64,000 bases of DNA from DTU015 sp964406505 (lineage in GTDB: Bacteria > Bacillota > Sulfobacillia > Fermentithermobacillales > Fermentithermobacillaceae): positions 62,001 through 126,000 of the forward strand of contig CAYORX010000001.1 in assembly GCA_964406505.1 (NCBI GenBank), read 5' to 3'. Shown piece by piece: positions 44,598-53,240 of the stretch (position 1 is its first letter; every line of letters begins with the position of its first letter). The translations under genes and the position numbers were made by a program. The notes beneath the pieces are model-generated. The model saw only the letters and a list, made by a program, of their open reading frames with translations, did no database searches and was not told the DNA's origin.

Positions 44598-44816
44598 TTG
44601 CCTATTTTTGAGTATAAATGCCATAATTGTAATGAAATATTTGAATACCTTGTTAGGACAAAAGATGAGATTGTCGTATGCCCTAAGTGTAATTCTCAAA
44701 AACTTACCAAATTAATGTCAACATTTGCTTCAAGTGTTACGCGAAGTACTGATGGAACAACTCAATCCTGCAATACTTGTGCTGACGGAGTGTGTAATAT
44801 GTTTAACGGCATATAA
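44598..44816 (+). CDS. FmdB-type zinc ribbon protein
   Basis: This 72-residue protein starts PIFEYKCHNCNEIFEYL and continues with VCPKCNSQKLTKLMS, giving the two CxxC knuckles of the FmdB/CxxC_CXXC_SSSS regulatory family. A second cysteine group (CNTCADGVC) lies at the C-terminus. TTG 44598 follows AGGGGGTGAT; the longer frame from 44523 overlaps the preceding gene. The family name recalls a putative regulator of formamidase genes, but its function is not established. Confidence 0.85.
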   Translation: MPIFEYKCHNCNEIFEYLVRTKDEIVVCPKCNSQKLTKLMSTFASSVTRSTDGTTQSCNTCADGVCNMFNGI

Positions 44817-44945
44817 GGCTTTATACATTAACTAACGATTATTATGATGGCTGCAAGAAGAGAGAATTTAATGGGTAAAATTAAAATAGATGTAATAGTA
44901 ATTATTGAAACATACGTCTAAAAACAGTAAAGAGAGGTGGAGAAA

Positions 44946-45389
44946 GTGCCGCAAGGGTATGAAAAGAAAGGTAAAGAACTACTTTCTAAGTTGGGTCGCT
45001 CTATTAAGATTGGCGCTGAGGCTTTAGTGCAGGAAACTAAAGAACTGACTAGGATCGGAAAACTCAAGGTGGAACTCATTTCTTTGGAAAATGAGCGTGG
45101 TAAAAAATTTGAGGAAATTGGGAGATTGGCCCATACCTTGTACAAGCAGGAGGCAGGTTTTGAACGTTTAACAGAACATTTTACGCTCGTAGACGAAATT
45201 GAAGCTAAAATCGATGCTAAAAACAAAGAGATAGAAAGCACTGGTGAGTTGGCAGACATCCCCAAAAAAGATGCGGATTTAACTGGAGCATCTGAGGACA
45301 GCGATCATGACAGATGGTGTTCTCAATGTGGTTCACCTGTAGGTCGCGATGATAAATTTTGCTCAAAATGCGGAAATCAGTTAAACTAA
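44946..45389 (+). CDS. Coiled-coil protein with C-terminal zinc ribbon
   Basis: This 147-residue protein has an N-terminal basic helix (YEKKGKELLSKLGRSIK), a central coiled coil of about 70 residues and a C-terminal zinc ribbon CSQCGSPVGRDDKFCSKCGN with two CxxC pairs. GTG 44946 follows GAGAGGTGG. Such proteins are common and unassigned in clostridia. A weak terminator hairpin follows. Confidence 0.7.
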   Translation: MPQGYEKKGKELLSKLGRSIKIGAEALVQETKELTRIGKLKVELISLENERGKKFEEIGRLAHTLYKQEAGFERLTEHFTLVDEIEAKIDAKNKEIESTGELADIPKKDADLTGASEDSDHDRWCSQCGSPVGRDDKFCSKCGNQLN

Positions 45390-45411
45390 ATGATCGGTAA
45401 TACATCTAATT

Positions 45412-45447
45412 ACCGGGCCTTGCGATGATATATTGGTCCGGTATTTC
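45412..45447 (+). terminator. Possible terminator after the zinc ribbon gene
   Basis: ACCGGGCC (45412-45419) pairs with GGTCCGGT (45435-45442) and is followed by ATTTCT, a weak T-tract. Confidence 0.45.
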
Positions 45448-45534
45448 TATTAAGAAGGTATGTGGCACTGCAATGTCGAAAACAGTAATTGAGTAAGTAA
45501 TCATTTTCACAAACTTAGGAAGGAGATTGGAGAT

Positions 45535-46392
45535 ATGGGAGCAAGACTGATAGATGGACGGAAAATAGCATCTGCAATACGAGCCGAGGTTAGGAAAAAG
45601 GTAGCTACATTGAAAAAGCAAGGCCTTACTCCTAAGCTTTGTGTTGTTTTAGCAGGAGATGACCCGGCTTCTGTACTTTATGCTAAGTCTAAGCAGAGGG
45701 CTTGTAGCAGATCCGGCATCGACTATGAATTATTTACTTTTCCAAGTGATTCCCAAGAATCTGAAATAATCGGTAAGCTAGAAGAACTTTCAGCAGATGA
45801 ATCGTGCCACGGAATTATGGTTGAACTTCCGCTTCCGAAACATATGAATAAACAGCGTGTAATGATGGCTATTGATCCGGTAAAAGATGTAGATGGTATT
45901 AATCCGATAAATAGAGGGTTAATGTTCACCCAAAAAGACGGGTTGTTTCCAGTTACCCCTCAAAGTTGCATCGAAATAATGAAAAGAGATGGTATCTCAC
46001 TTGAAGGAAAAAATGTTTGTCTTATCGGTCGTGGTGATACTGTAGGAAAACCTCTTATCTTTTTATTGCTTAACGAAAATGCTACTGTAACTGTGTGCCA
46101 TACAAGAACGCAAGATTTGTCTTTCCATACTAAAAAGGCCGATGTGATCGTGGCAGCGGCTGGTAAGGCTGGGCTTGTAACGAAAGATATGGTTAACCCG
46201 GGCACTGTAGTGGTGGATGCGGGAATCAATCAGGTTGATGGAAAAACTGTAGGAGATGTAGATTTTGAAGAAGTTTCGAAAGTTGTAGAGGCAATAACTC
46301 CAGTCCCTGGCGGTGTAGGGAGTTTAACCACCGCACTTTTGCAAAACAATTTACTCAAGGCGATAGATTTGCAAAGACAATTATCAAAATAG
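45535..46392 (+). CDS. folD: Bifunctional methylene-THF dehydrogenase / methenyl-THF cyclohydrolase
   Basis: FolD interconverts 5,10-methylene- and 10-formyl-THF using NADP. The 285-residue product has the catalytic YAKSKQR (Tyr and Lys), the segment GIMVELPLPKH, KDVDGINPINRG, the nucleotide motif VCLIGRGDTVGKP and PGGVGSLTTALL. Length is typical. It begins a folate-related run that continues with the cyclodeaminase-like gene, 47 bases downstream. ATG 45535 follows AAGGAGATTGGAGAT. Confidence 0.97.
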   Translation: MGARLIDGRKIASAIRAEVRKKVATLKKQGLTPKLCVVLAGDDPASVLYAKSKQRACSRSGIDYELFTFPSDSQESEIIGKLEELSADESCHGIMVELPLPKHMNKQRVMMAIDPVKDVDGINPINRGLMFTQKDGLFPVTPQSCIEIMKRDGISLEGKNVCLIGRGDTVGKPLIFLLLNENATVTVCHTRTQDLSFHTKKADVIVAAAGKAGLVTKDMVNPGTVVVDAGINQVDGKTVGDVDFEEVSKVVEAITPVPGGVGSLTTALLQNNLLKAIDLQRQLSK

Positions 46393-46439
46393 GCAGTACA
46401 TAAATATGTGAAATTAGTGGACCGAAAGGAGAAACTCTA

Positions 46440-47072
46440 TTGAGCGAATTATTTGATAAAAGCTTATCGACGATACTTGAAAATTCTGCTTCTTCAGCAC
46501 CGACTCCTGGTGGCGGTAGTGTATCTGCTATATGTGCTGCTTTTGCAGCCTCCATGGCATCTATGGTGGGTAATTTAACCATAGGAAAGAAGAAGTATCG
46601 TGATGTTGAAGAGCAAGTATCTGTTATTCGTGATAAGGCAGTTTCATTGATGTCCAGATTTGAGAGTTTAGTGGATGAAGATATAGCTGTGTTTCAAAAA
46701 TTCATGGATGCATATAAACTTCCGCGTAATACATCTGAGGAAAAACAACATCGTAATGAAGTTGTGCAGCAGGCACTAAAAGATGCTACAGAAACTCCCT
46801 TAAAAACAGCTAGGGCATGCGTGGAACTTTTAGAAATTGTGTGCGAAATCTCTCCGATAGGCAATCAGATGGCTATTAGTGATGCAGGTGTGGCGGCCTA
46901 TCTCGGTGAAGCTAGCTTAAGAGCAGTGCTTTTAAGCGCTGATATTAATATCCCTATGATCAAGGATCAGGAATTTGTACAACAAGCTATTAAAGAGAAA
47001 GAAGCGCTAATAGAAAAAGCCTACAAGTTAAAAGAAAAGGCTGTGAGCGTTGTCGCAAGTAGAATGGGTTAA
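46440..47072 (+). CDS. Cyclodeaminase/cyclohydrolase family protein (FTCD C-terminal domain-like)
   Basis: This 210-residue all-helical protein corresponds to the formiminotransferase-cyclodeaminase C-terminal domain, found free in clostridia as FchA. It shows APTPGGGSVSAICAA, LPRNTSEEKQHR and ATETPLKTARACVE, the residues lining the folate site in the family. It would convert 5-formimino-THF or hydrolyse methenyl-THF. TTG 46440 follows AAAGGAGAAACTCTA. A second copy lies at 52549, next to glutamate formimidoyltransferase. Confidence 0.9.
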   Translation: MSELFDKSLSTILENSASSAPTPGGGSVSAICAAFAASMASMVGNLTIGKKKYRDVEEQVSVIRDKAVSLMSRFESLVDEDIAVFQKFMDAYKLPRNTSEEKQHRNEVVQQALKDATETPLKTARACVELLEIVCEISPIGNQMAISDAGVAAYLGEASLRAVLLSADINIPMIKDQEFVQQAIKEKEALIEKAYKLKEKAVSVVASRMG

Positions 47073-47084
47073 GTTGTCAGTTAG

Positions 47085-47138
47085 AGGGTATGTTTGCATA
47101 AAGTTGTTTTGAAAGATTTATGGACATACCCTTATTTC
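47085..47138 (+). terminator. Terminator after the folate gene pair
   Basis: AGGGTATGT (47085-47093) pairs with ACATACCCT (47124-47132) around a long loop, followed by TATTTCCC. Confidence 0.5.
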
Positions 47139-47231
47139 CCTCGAGAGAAATCGTGGTGAACTTGGGTTTTAGGGCGAAAAAACGTATCAAAGTACCGATG
47201 TTACGTGATACCTAAAAGGATGCGATGAAGC

Positions 47232-48167
47232 GTGGGGAATCAAATTCTGGTGCTAGGAAGTCTGAATATAGATTTCGTAGTTAAAGTTGAGGTCCGTCCC
47301 GGGGAGGGCGAGACCGTTTTTGGCACTAAGTTTTCTGTTTTTCCGGGAGGCAAGGGTGCAAATCAAGCCGTGGCCGCGTCTAAACTAGGCGGATGTGTGG
47401 TTATGGCAGGTAGAATTGGTGATGATGTGTTTTCTGATGTTTTGCTTGACAGTATGAATGAAGCTGGAGTTAATCTCGATTATGTAATAACTACTTTTGG
47501 TGTACCCACTGGTTCTGCGTTCATAACTGTGGATGGTGCAGGTGAAAATTCCATAGTGGTAATTCCCGGTGCTAATGATAGATGCGGTAAAGCAGATGTA
47601 GATGCACTTAAGTCTATTTTAGGAAAAACGAAAACATTAATGCTTCAGCTTGAAATTCCGTTACAGACTGTCAAATATGCAATAAAGATTGCGCGTTCAT
47701 TTGAAGTTAAGATAATGCTTGATCCTGCTCCCCCTGTTTTATTGCCGCGAAATGTTCTAAGGGATATAGACGTGATAACACCCAACCAACATGAGGCGTC
47801 TTTTTTAACAAACCGAAAAGTGTTCGATATAAAAAGCGCAGAACTAGCGGCTACCGATTTAATTAAGGCGGGGGTCAAAACGGTAGTGATTAAACTTGGG
47901 GCACAGGGTGTAGTCTATGCACAAAAGGGCAAACTTGGAAGTATAAGTGGTCATAAGGTAGAAGCCATTGACACTACGGCGGCAGGTGATGCGTTTTCGG
48001 GAGCATTGGCTATAGCTCTACAAGAAGACAGATCTATCGAAGACGCATGCAAATTTGCCAATGCCGCTGCAGCATTATCGGTTACACGTAAAGGCGCACA
48101 AACTTCTTTACCTAGTCGTTATCAGGTGATAGATTTTCTCAAAAGTCAAATCGCAAACCCTTTTTAG
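47232..48167 (+). CDS. rbsK: Ribokinase (PfkB family)
   Basis: This 311-residue sugar kinase has LVLGSLNIDFVVKV at the start, the PfkB signature 1 GGKGANQAVAASKLGG, GRIGDDVFSD, TPNQHEASFL and signature 2 DTTAAGDAFSGALA with the catalytic Asp. It should phosphorylate ribose released by the next gene product. GTG 47232 lies after AAAGGATG at a long spacing. A GTATCA/TGATAC inverted repeat (47184-47189 and 47206-47211) just upstream could be an operator. Confidence 0.92.
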   Translation: MGNQILVLGSLNIDFVVKVEVRPGEGETVFGTKFSVFPGGKGANQAVAASKLGGCVVMAGRIGDDVFSDVLLDSMNEAGVNLDYVITTFGVPTGSAFITVDGAGENSIVVIPGANDRCGKADVDALKSILGKTKTLMLQLEIPLQTVKYAIKIARSFEVKIMLDPAPPVLLPRNVLRDIDVITPNQHEASFLTNRKVFDIKSAELAATDLIKAGVKTVVIKLGAQGVVYAQKGKLGSISGHKVEAIDTTAAGDAFSGALAIALQEDRSIEDACKFANAAAALSVTRKGAQTSLPSRYQVIDFLKSQIANPF

Positions 48168-48181
48168 CAGGAGGTTTTTTT

Positions 48182-49114
48182 ATGAGCGATGCAAAAATTC
48201 CCGTTATCATCGACTGTGATCCCGGACACGATGATGCAATAGCGCTATTATTAGCTTTCGGAAGTAAAACTTTACAAGTTCTTGGTGTGACTACCGTAGC
48301 AGGCAATAGCACTGGTAAAAACACTTATCATAACGCTGTACATTTTCTATCCTTTTTAGATTTAAAGACCAAAGTTGCGAAGGGGGCGGACAAACCTTTG
48401 TTGCGACCGCTCATTACATCTTCTCACGTTCATGGTAAAACAGGACTTGATGGTTTTTATCACAAATCATCTGGCTTAAAACACTCTGGTATGATTGCTT
48501 TTGATTTTATTACTGAAACTTTGCTTAGTTCAAAACAGAAAATTACTTTAATCCCTGTTGGACCGCTTACCAATATAGCTATTGCATTGCTCGCTAAGCC
48601 TGAAATCAAAACTAGGATTGAGCGTATAGTATTAATGGGTGGTGCTGCATTAGAGGGTAATCAAACACCTTCAGCAGAATTTAATATTCTAACCGATCCT
48701 GAAGCAGCAAAAATAGTGTTTGAATCAGGAGTTCCTATTACCATGGTAGGCTTAGATGTGACACATAAAGCGGTTATGTATCTTGATGAGGTCGAAGCGT
48801 TGCGGAAGTTAGGGAAAATAGGGGATATCCTTGCCCGGATGTTGGACTTTTATGGTGTCTCTTATCGCGATCGGCTAGAAGGTATTCCTATCCACGATGC
48901 TTTGGCAGTTGCAGCCGTTATTGAGCCTGAAATACTTGTAACCCGTCACCTTAATGTTTCGGTGGAAACATCAGGTGAACTAACCTTAGGTAGAACAGTG
49001 GTAGACTTTAGGGGTATCACCGGTAAAACGCCCAATTGTGATGTAGCGCTAGATGTGGATAGAGAAACTTTTAGTGAATTAATCTTTCATGCAGTGAGAA
49101 CTTTTATTTCTTGA
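48182..49114 (+). CDS. Nucleoside hydrolase (IunH-like)
   Basis: This 310-residue protein has the calcium-binding motif PVIIDCDPGHDDAIALLLAF at residues 7-26 (Asp cluster), TLIPVGPLTNIAIAL, VLMGGAA, AEFNILTDPEAA and HDALAVAAVIEP, all typical of inosine-uridine nucleoside hydrolases. It would split ribonucleosides into base and ribose for the ribokinase encoded 14 bases upstream. ATG 48182 follows CAGGAGG. The gene ends overlapping the convergent glycosyltransferase gene by 11 bases. Confidence 0.94.
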   Translation: MSDAKIPVIIDCDPGHDDAIALLLAFGSKTLQVLGVTTVAGNSTGKNTYHNAVHFLSFLDLKTKVAKGADKPLLRPLITSSHVHGKTGLDGFYHKSSGLKHSGMIAFDFITETLLSSKQKITLIPVGPLTNIAIALLAKPEIKTRIERIVLMGGAALEGNQTPSAEFNILTDPEAAKIVFESGVPITMVGLDVTHKAVMYLDEVEALRKLGKIGDILARMLDFYGVSYRDRLEGIPIHDALAVAAVIEPEILVTRHLNVSVETSGELTLGRTVVDFRGITGKTPNCDVALDVDRETFSELIFHAVRTFIS

Positions 49115-50246
49115 CTAGGAGCTCACAATAAATCTTTTCTGTAGTTTTCGCTACGCTTTGCTCTGAATGATTTGTAACAATTACCCTTCTGCCAAAATGC
49201 CCCAATTTTTCGCGTTTTTTAGGTTTTTGGATTAAATCATTTATAAATTTATGTAAAATTTCGGGGGAAGGGGGATATGGTGCGTCAAGAGATACATAAT
49301 TCCTTTGTTCCAGTGCATTAACATTCAAAGGCGAAACAGGTCCGAAAATGCCTAAAGGACCAAATATAATCACAGGTTTAGCTGTAGCCATCGCTTCAAG
49401 TGCCACTCTTGACATTCCAATTACGATGTCGGACACCGCATACAGTGATGGAGTGTCCAACACAAAACCAAGACAGCGAATGATGTCATTATCATGCTGT
49501 GAGTTAATCTGTTTAGCCCTAGTTTTTACAGAGGCAAATCTTTTGCCGTCGCCTGCAATAAGCAACATCGCATTGGGACATCTTTTAGAAAGTTTTGATG
49601 TCGCATCCATAGCTACGACGGCAGCATCGGCTAAGTTGTCATCTAACCGAGACATATACAAAAGCAATGGGTTTTTATTTTGCGCAATACCGAGCCTATT
49701 GCGTATATCTACACAGTGTTGCTTAGAAATAGGGCGAAACAGGTCTGTATCGATGCCGTTTGGGATTACAGTTATTTTATCGCGGATAAAATTAAATTTT
49801 TCGACTATATATTCATTGATTGTCTCGCTCACCGCGATTGTTTTATCTCCTTGTCGGCTAAAAAAAGCCCATGGAAAACCCGCTTTAAACGTGCCGTGAT
49901 AGGTAGTAACTAGTGGGACATTAGTTTTAACTGATACTTTTTCTGCAATCCAAATTGGAATTCGAGCGTGGGCATGAATTATATCGATTTCTCTTTTTTC
50001 AACTATAGTAGAAACAATTCGATATGCTCGTGCCATGTTCAAAGGATTTCGCGAATGTAATGGCGCGTAAAAATGCTTGATCCCAGCCTTTTGAAGATCT
50101 TGTACCCGTTGTCCTCCGTGGGATGCAACGAAAACGTTCCACCCCAAATTTTGCATACCTTTTGCGAGGCTTATAACACTTGTTTCAGCGCCACCGATAT
50201 CCAAACTCATGAGCAGCATCAAAACCGTAGGCTTTGCATCTGCCAT
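49104..50246 (-). CDS. Glycosyltransferase family 4 protein
   Basis: This 380-residue GT-B enzyme has the N-terminal acceptor-domain pattern LMSLDIGGAETSVISLAKG, IIHAHARIPIWIAE, the linker VIPNGIDTDLF, and C-terminal donor-domain text LLYMSRLD, LLIAGDG and the ALEAMATAKPVI segment carrying the E-x7-E-type region. This matches GT4 enzymes of cell-surface glycan synthesis. Its regulatory region is shared with the divergent lipoprotein gene and holds a 12-bp inverted repeat. Acceptor and donor are unknown. Confidence 0.9.
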   Translation of the reverse strand: MADAKPTVLMLLMSLDIGGAETSVISLAKGMQNLGWNVFVASHGGQRVQDLQKAGIKHFYAPLHSRNPLNMARAYRIVSTIVEKREIDIIHAHARIPIWIAEKVSVKTNVPLVTTYHGTFKAGFPWAFFSRQGDKTIAVSETINEYIVEKFNFIRDKITVIPNGIDTDLFRPISKQHCVDIRNRLGIAQNKNPLLLYMSRLDDNLADAAVVAMDATSKLSKRCPNAMLLIAGDGKRFASVKTRAKQINSQHDNDIIRCLGFVLDTPSLYAVSDIVIGMSRVALEAMATAKPVIIFGPLGIFGPVSPLNVNALEQRNYVSLDAPYPPSPEILHKFINDLIQKPKKREKLGHFGRRVIVTNHSEQSVAKTTEKIYCELLVKK

Positions 50247-50270
50247 TTATAAAATCACTCACCTTCTAAG

Positions 50271-50383
50271 TGACGTCATGAAATAAGCTATCTTGTCTCG
50301 ACTCAATGGTCAACACCTTTTGAGAATAGTATGAAACTGGTATATTTTACTTTAGCGGAACTGAAACTAGGTTCATGACGTCA
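50271..50383. promoter_or_regulatory. Pair of inverted TGACGTCATGAA elements in a divergent promoter region
   Basis: TGACGTCATGAA (50271-50282) and its exact reverse complement TTCATGACGTCA (50372-50383) lie 89 bases apart between the glycosyltransferase gene and the Gmad2 lipoprotein gene. Each contains the palindrome TGACGTCA. They look like two sites for one regulator acting on both directions. Confidence 0.5.
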
Positions 50384-50444
50384 GAATATTGAATCAAAAC
50401 GAGGAATTTAAAAATCATCATGGATCTTCATAAGGAGGATACCA

Positions 50445-51488
50445 ATGACAATCAAAAAATGGTTTCCCCTACTAGCTATTGTGTTAGGGTTAAGTGTGTT
50501 TGCGGCTGGATGTAGTTCTAAAGATCTTGTGTCTCTTGCAAAACTAGATAAAGGTGAGTTAGAAGTCGGTGATAGATATGGCAATAGAGTGAGAATCGAA
50601 AATGCTGAGGAATTTCTTAAAGAATTCAAATCTGCTAAATCGATTAAGGATGCCGAAGACGTAAGAAGTGAAATTGAAGCTGAATACATTTTTTACTCAA
50701 ACGAGAATAAAGTCTATTACGATGCTTTAGGAAAGTATCTCATATACATCGAAAAGGGTAAAAAACACGTGTACTCTGCCGACATAAGTGGTCTATTGGA
50801 TGAACTTGTGCAATTGCCCCCTTTTGTGGTTCTTGGCTCTCACGATGAGGAGATTTCCGAATGGTTACACAAATTTAGCCGAATTGAACGTCCGGTAAGT
50901 TTATTATTTGAACGTGACGACCAAATTGTACTTGTAGTTATGGCAGGCAAAAGAGATAAGACGGGTTATACGATGACCCTTGAAAACGTGTCTTTTCTGT
51001 CGTCATCTGGTGAAATGGCTGTTGATATCAGGCTGATTGAGCCTAAAGTTGGAGATAATGTAACAAGTTATCCATATGAAGAATTTACTTTGTCTAAAAA
51101 AGTGGATGTAAATGTAAGGATGATTGAGTCAAAGGCTGAAGGCGACGATGTAGTGCATGTACCTGTATCAGTCGTAGAAAAAGGTCAAAATGTCATTCTG
51201 TTTAGACCTGAACGTGGTTCGATTTTAACGGAAAGAGTTAAGATGACAGGGTTTGCAAGGCTAAGAGAAACTAATTTTGTTGTAGAGGTAGAGGATGGCC
51301 ACAATGTATTGGGGGCCAAACAGGTTACAGTTTCAAAACGGGCACCTGAGTGGGACTTTTTCGAATTTTGGATGGATCTTGAACCTGCTACCAGTCCTTA
51401 CGGAACCATCATATTTGTAACTTATTCGGTAAAAGACGGTTCGAGAACGGAAGAACTTAAAGTTCCAGTCGGATTCGGTGGCAAATAA
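50445..51488 (+). CDS. Lipoprotein with PrcB-like and Gmad2 immunoglobulin-like domains
   Basis: This 347-residue lipoprotein has lipobox VFAAGC (Cys about 23). Residues 150-225 resemble the PrcB C-terminal domain (VLVVMAGKRDKTGYTMTLEN, VDIRLIEPKVGD), and residues 255-345 are a Gmad2 domain (GSILTERVKMTGFARLRE, NVLGAKQVTV, PYGTIIFVTYSV). Gmad2 is found in spore germination-type (GerM-like) and envelope proteins of Bacillota. ATG 50445 follows ATAAGGAGG. The protein probably works on the outer face of the membrane; its partner is unknown. Confidence 0.82.
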   Translation: MTIKKWFPLLAIVLGLSVFAAGCSSKDLVSLAKLDKGELEVGDRYGNRVRIENAEEFLKEFKSAKSIKDAEDVRSEIEAEYIFYSNENKVYYDALGKYLIYIEKGKKHVYSADISGLLDELVQLPPFVVLGSHDEEISEWLHKFSRIERPVSLLFERDDQIVLVVMAGKRDKTGYTMTLENVSFLSSSGEMAVDIRLIEPKVGDNVTSYPYEEFTLSKKVDVNVRMIESKAEGDDVVHVPVSVVEKGQNVILFRPERGSILTERVKMTGFARLRETNFVVEVEDGHNVLGAKQVTVSKRAPEWDFFEFWMDLEPATSPYGTIIFVTYSVKDGSRTEELKVPVGFGGK

Positions 51489-51596
51489 TCAAAAACAGTA
51501 GTTTGATGACCTTAATCTGAAACCAGCGCGCTTTTGTATTATAATTATTTTGAACAACTAGATATTGTTGGCGAAATTGGCAAGGAGGCAATGTTT

Positions 51597-52496
51597 ATGC
51601 AGCAAAAATTGGTGGAATGTATACCGAATTTTAGTGAAGGTAAGGATCAATCGGTTTTAGATGCAATAGTTAATTCGATTATAGATTCTGGTTGTAACGT
51701 GTTAGACGCGTCTTTAGATCCGAGCCATAATCGTTCAGTAGTGACGTTTATCGGCTCACCCAAGGATGTAGCGCAGGCTGCTTTTAATGCGTCCCAAAAG
51801 GCTGTTGAACTTATAGATATGGAAAAACATAGCGGCGAACATCCAAGGATTGGTGCTGTAGATGTGATACCCTTTGTTCCAATTCAAGGAGTTACCATGG
51901 CCGATTGTATACAAATTGCGGAACAGGTGGGTAAAAGGATAGGGGAAGAACTCAATATACCTGTGTACCTATATGCTAAAGCCGCTAGAAGGCCGGAAAG
52001 GGTTCGTTTGCCTACGGTTAGAAAAGGTGAATATGAAGGACTCAAAAAAGCAATTAAGTCCGATCCGGCTAGGGAACCTGATTTTGGTCCGGGTGAACTT
52101 CATCCAAGCGCGGGGGCTGTTGCGGTTGGAGCAAGGCCTGCTCTCATAGCTTATAACGTGAACTTGGACACTAAGGATGTCAAAATTGCCCGCTCGATTG
52201 CTAGACGGATAAGGGAATCTTCGGGAGGATTTCCTCACGTTCAGGCAAAAGGCATAACTATGGGAGACACGGGGTTAGCTCAGGTAACCATGAATCTATT
52301 GGATTATCGAACTACTTCAATAGAAGATGTGTTTAGCAAAATTCAGGAAGAGGCTGAACGCAAAGGAGTAGGGATCGCCGATTCAGAAATCATTGGGTTG
52401 ATCCCTTTAGATGCTTTGCTAGATGTCGCTTTTGCTCGATTAAAACTAGAAGGGTTTTCTAAGAACAGGATATTAGATCTCATTACTAAAAATTAA
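51597..52496 (+). CDS. ftcD: Glutamate formimidoyltransferase
   Basis: This 299-residue enzyme transfers the formimino group from formiminoglutamate (or a related donor) to THF. It shows LVECIPNFSEGKD at the start, DPSHNRSVVTF, HPRIGAVDVIPFVP, YLYAKAARRPER and LHPSAGAVAVGARPALIAYNVNL quoted here in part as AVAVGARPALIAYNVNL; the first His in the HPRIG region is the family's catalytic one. It corresponds to the N-terminal half of mammalian FTCD. ATG 51597 is chosen over 51591 for its spacing to AGGAGG. The following gene encodes the matching cyclodeaminase domain. Confidence 0.95.
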   Translation: MQQKLVECIPNFSEGKDQSVLDAIVNSIIDSGCNVLDASLDPSHNRSVVTFIGSPKDVAQAAFNASQKAVELIDMEKHSGEHPRIGAVDVIPFVPIQGVTMADCIQIAEQVGKRIGEELNIPVYLYAKAARRPERVRLPTVRKGEYEGLKKAIKSDPAREPDFGPGELHPSAGAVAVGARPALIAYNVNLDTKDVKIARSIARRIRESSGGFPHVQAKGITMGDTGLAQVTMNLLDYRTTSIEDVFSKIQEEAERKGVGIADSEIIGLIPLDALLDVAFARLKLEGFSKNRILDLITKN

Positions 52497-52548
52497 AACA
52501 GCAAACACTAAGATATTCTTACAAAATATTTCGAAAAGAGTGATCTCG

Positions 52549-53178
52549 TTGGATATATCAAACTTTTTAAGGGAACTGAGTGCCGCCACAGGTGTACCTG
52601 GTGGCGGGGCAGCTGCAGCGGTTGGCGGTGCGATGGGCTGTGCTTTATTTCAAATGGTAGCAGGGGTTACTTTAAAATCGCCTCGATTTACCAAAGGACG
52701 GGACGTGCTTGGAGAAATTAGCCAAACCGCTGAAAAACTACATACCAAATTTTTGATATTGGCAAACGAAGATGCTGATGCGTACAGGCAAGTGGAGACG
52801 GCATTCAGAATGCCAAGATCTACCTCAGAAGAGAAAAATCACAGAAAAAATGCCATACAGCAGGCTTTTAAAGGTGCTACTGAAACTCCTCTAAGAACTA
52901 TGGCTACATGTATAGATGCAATGGCACTTCTACCGGATTTGCTCAAATATGGGAACCCTAACGCCATAACAGACGTCGCTGTGGGATTTTTAATGTTGGA
53001 TGCATCTATTCATGGGGCTTCTATGAATGCGGAGATCAATCTTGGTTCCATTCAAGATGAAGAATTTAAATCAGCTGCCAACGTCAAACTTTCAAATATA
53101 ACACAACAGGCAGCAGATTACAAAATTTTATTGAATGCAGATTTGAAGCGAGCGGGTTTGCTGAAGATTAAAAAATAA
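52549..53178 (+). CDS. Cyclodeaminase family protein, second copy
   Basis: This 209-residue helical protein belongs to the FTCD C-terminal domain family and is a diverged paralogue of the gene at 46440. Shared positions are GVPGGGAAAAVGGAMG (PTPGGGSVSAICAA in the copy), MPRSTSEEKNHR and ATETPLRTM. Lying 52 bases after the formimidoyltransferase gene, it is the likely formimino-THF cyclodeaminase. TTG 52549 is preferred because GAGTGATC precedes it; an in-frame GTG at 52540 overlaps that site. Confidence 0.88.
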   Translation: MDISNFLRELSAATGVPGGGAAAAVGGAMGCALFQMVAGVTLKSPRFTKGRDVLGEISQTAEKLHTKFLILANEDADAYRQVETAFRMPRSTSEEKNHRKNAIQQAFKGATETPLRTMATCIDAMALLPDLLKYGNPNAITDVAVGFLMLDASIHGASMNAEINLGSIQDEEFKSAANVKLSNITQQAADYKILLNADLKRAGLLKIKK

Positions 53179-53181
53179 TCA

Positions 53182-53217
53182 GTTTAACTAAGGCATTTGC
53201 GCCGGTACAAGTTAAAC
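53182..53217. terminator. Weak hairpin between convergent genes
   Basis: GTTTAACT (53182-53189) pairs perfectly with AGTTAAAC (53210-53217) around a 20-base loop. No clear T-tract follows, so terminator function is doubtful. Confidence 0.3.
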
Positions 53218-53240
53218 ACAGTGCTTTTGTCGTCTGCTGA

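Noticed and set aside
44845..44922. Possible 25-codon gene between the zinc-ribbon genes
   Set aside because: It has no clear ribosome binding site and is too short to support from sequence alone.
45474..45480. Single TGTCGAA upstream of folD as a Spo0A box
   Set aside because: One 7-base match in an AT-rich intergenic region is expected by chance, and no second box is near.
49348..49899. 183-codon open frame on the plus strand
   Set aside because: It is the antisense shadow of the GT4 glycosyltransferase gene, which has clear domain motifs.
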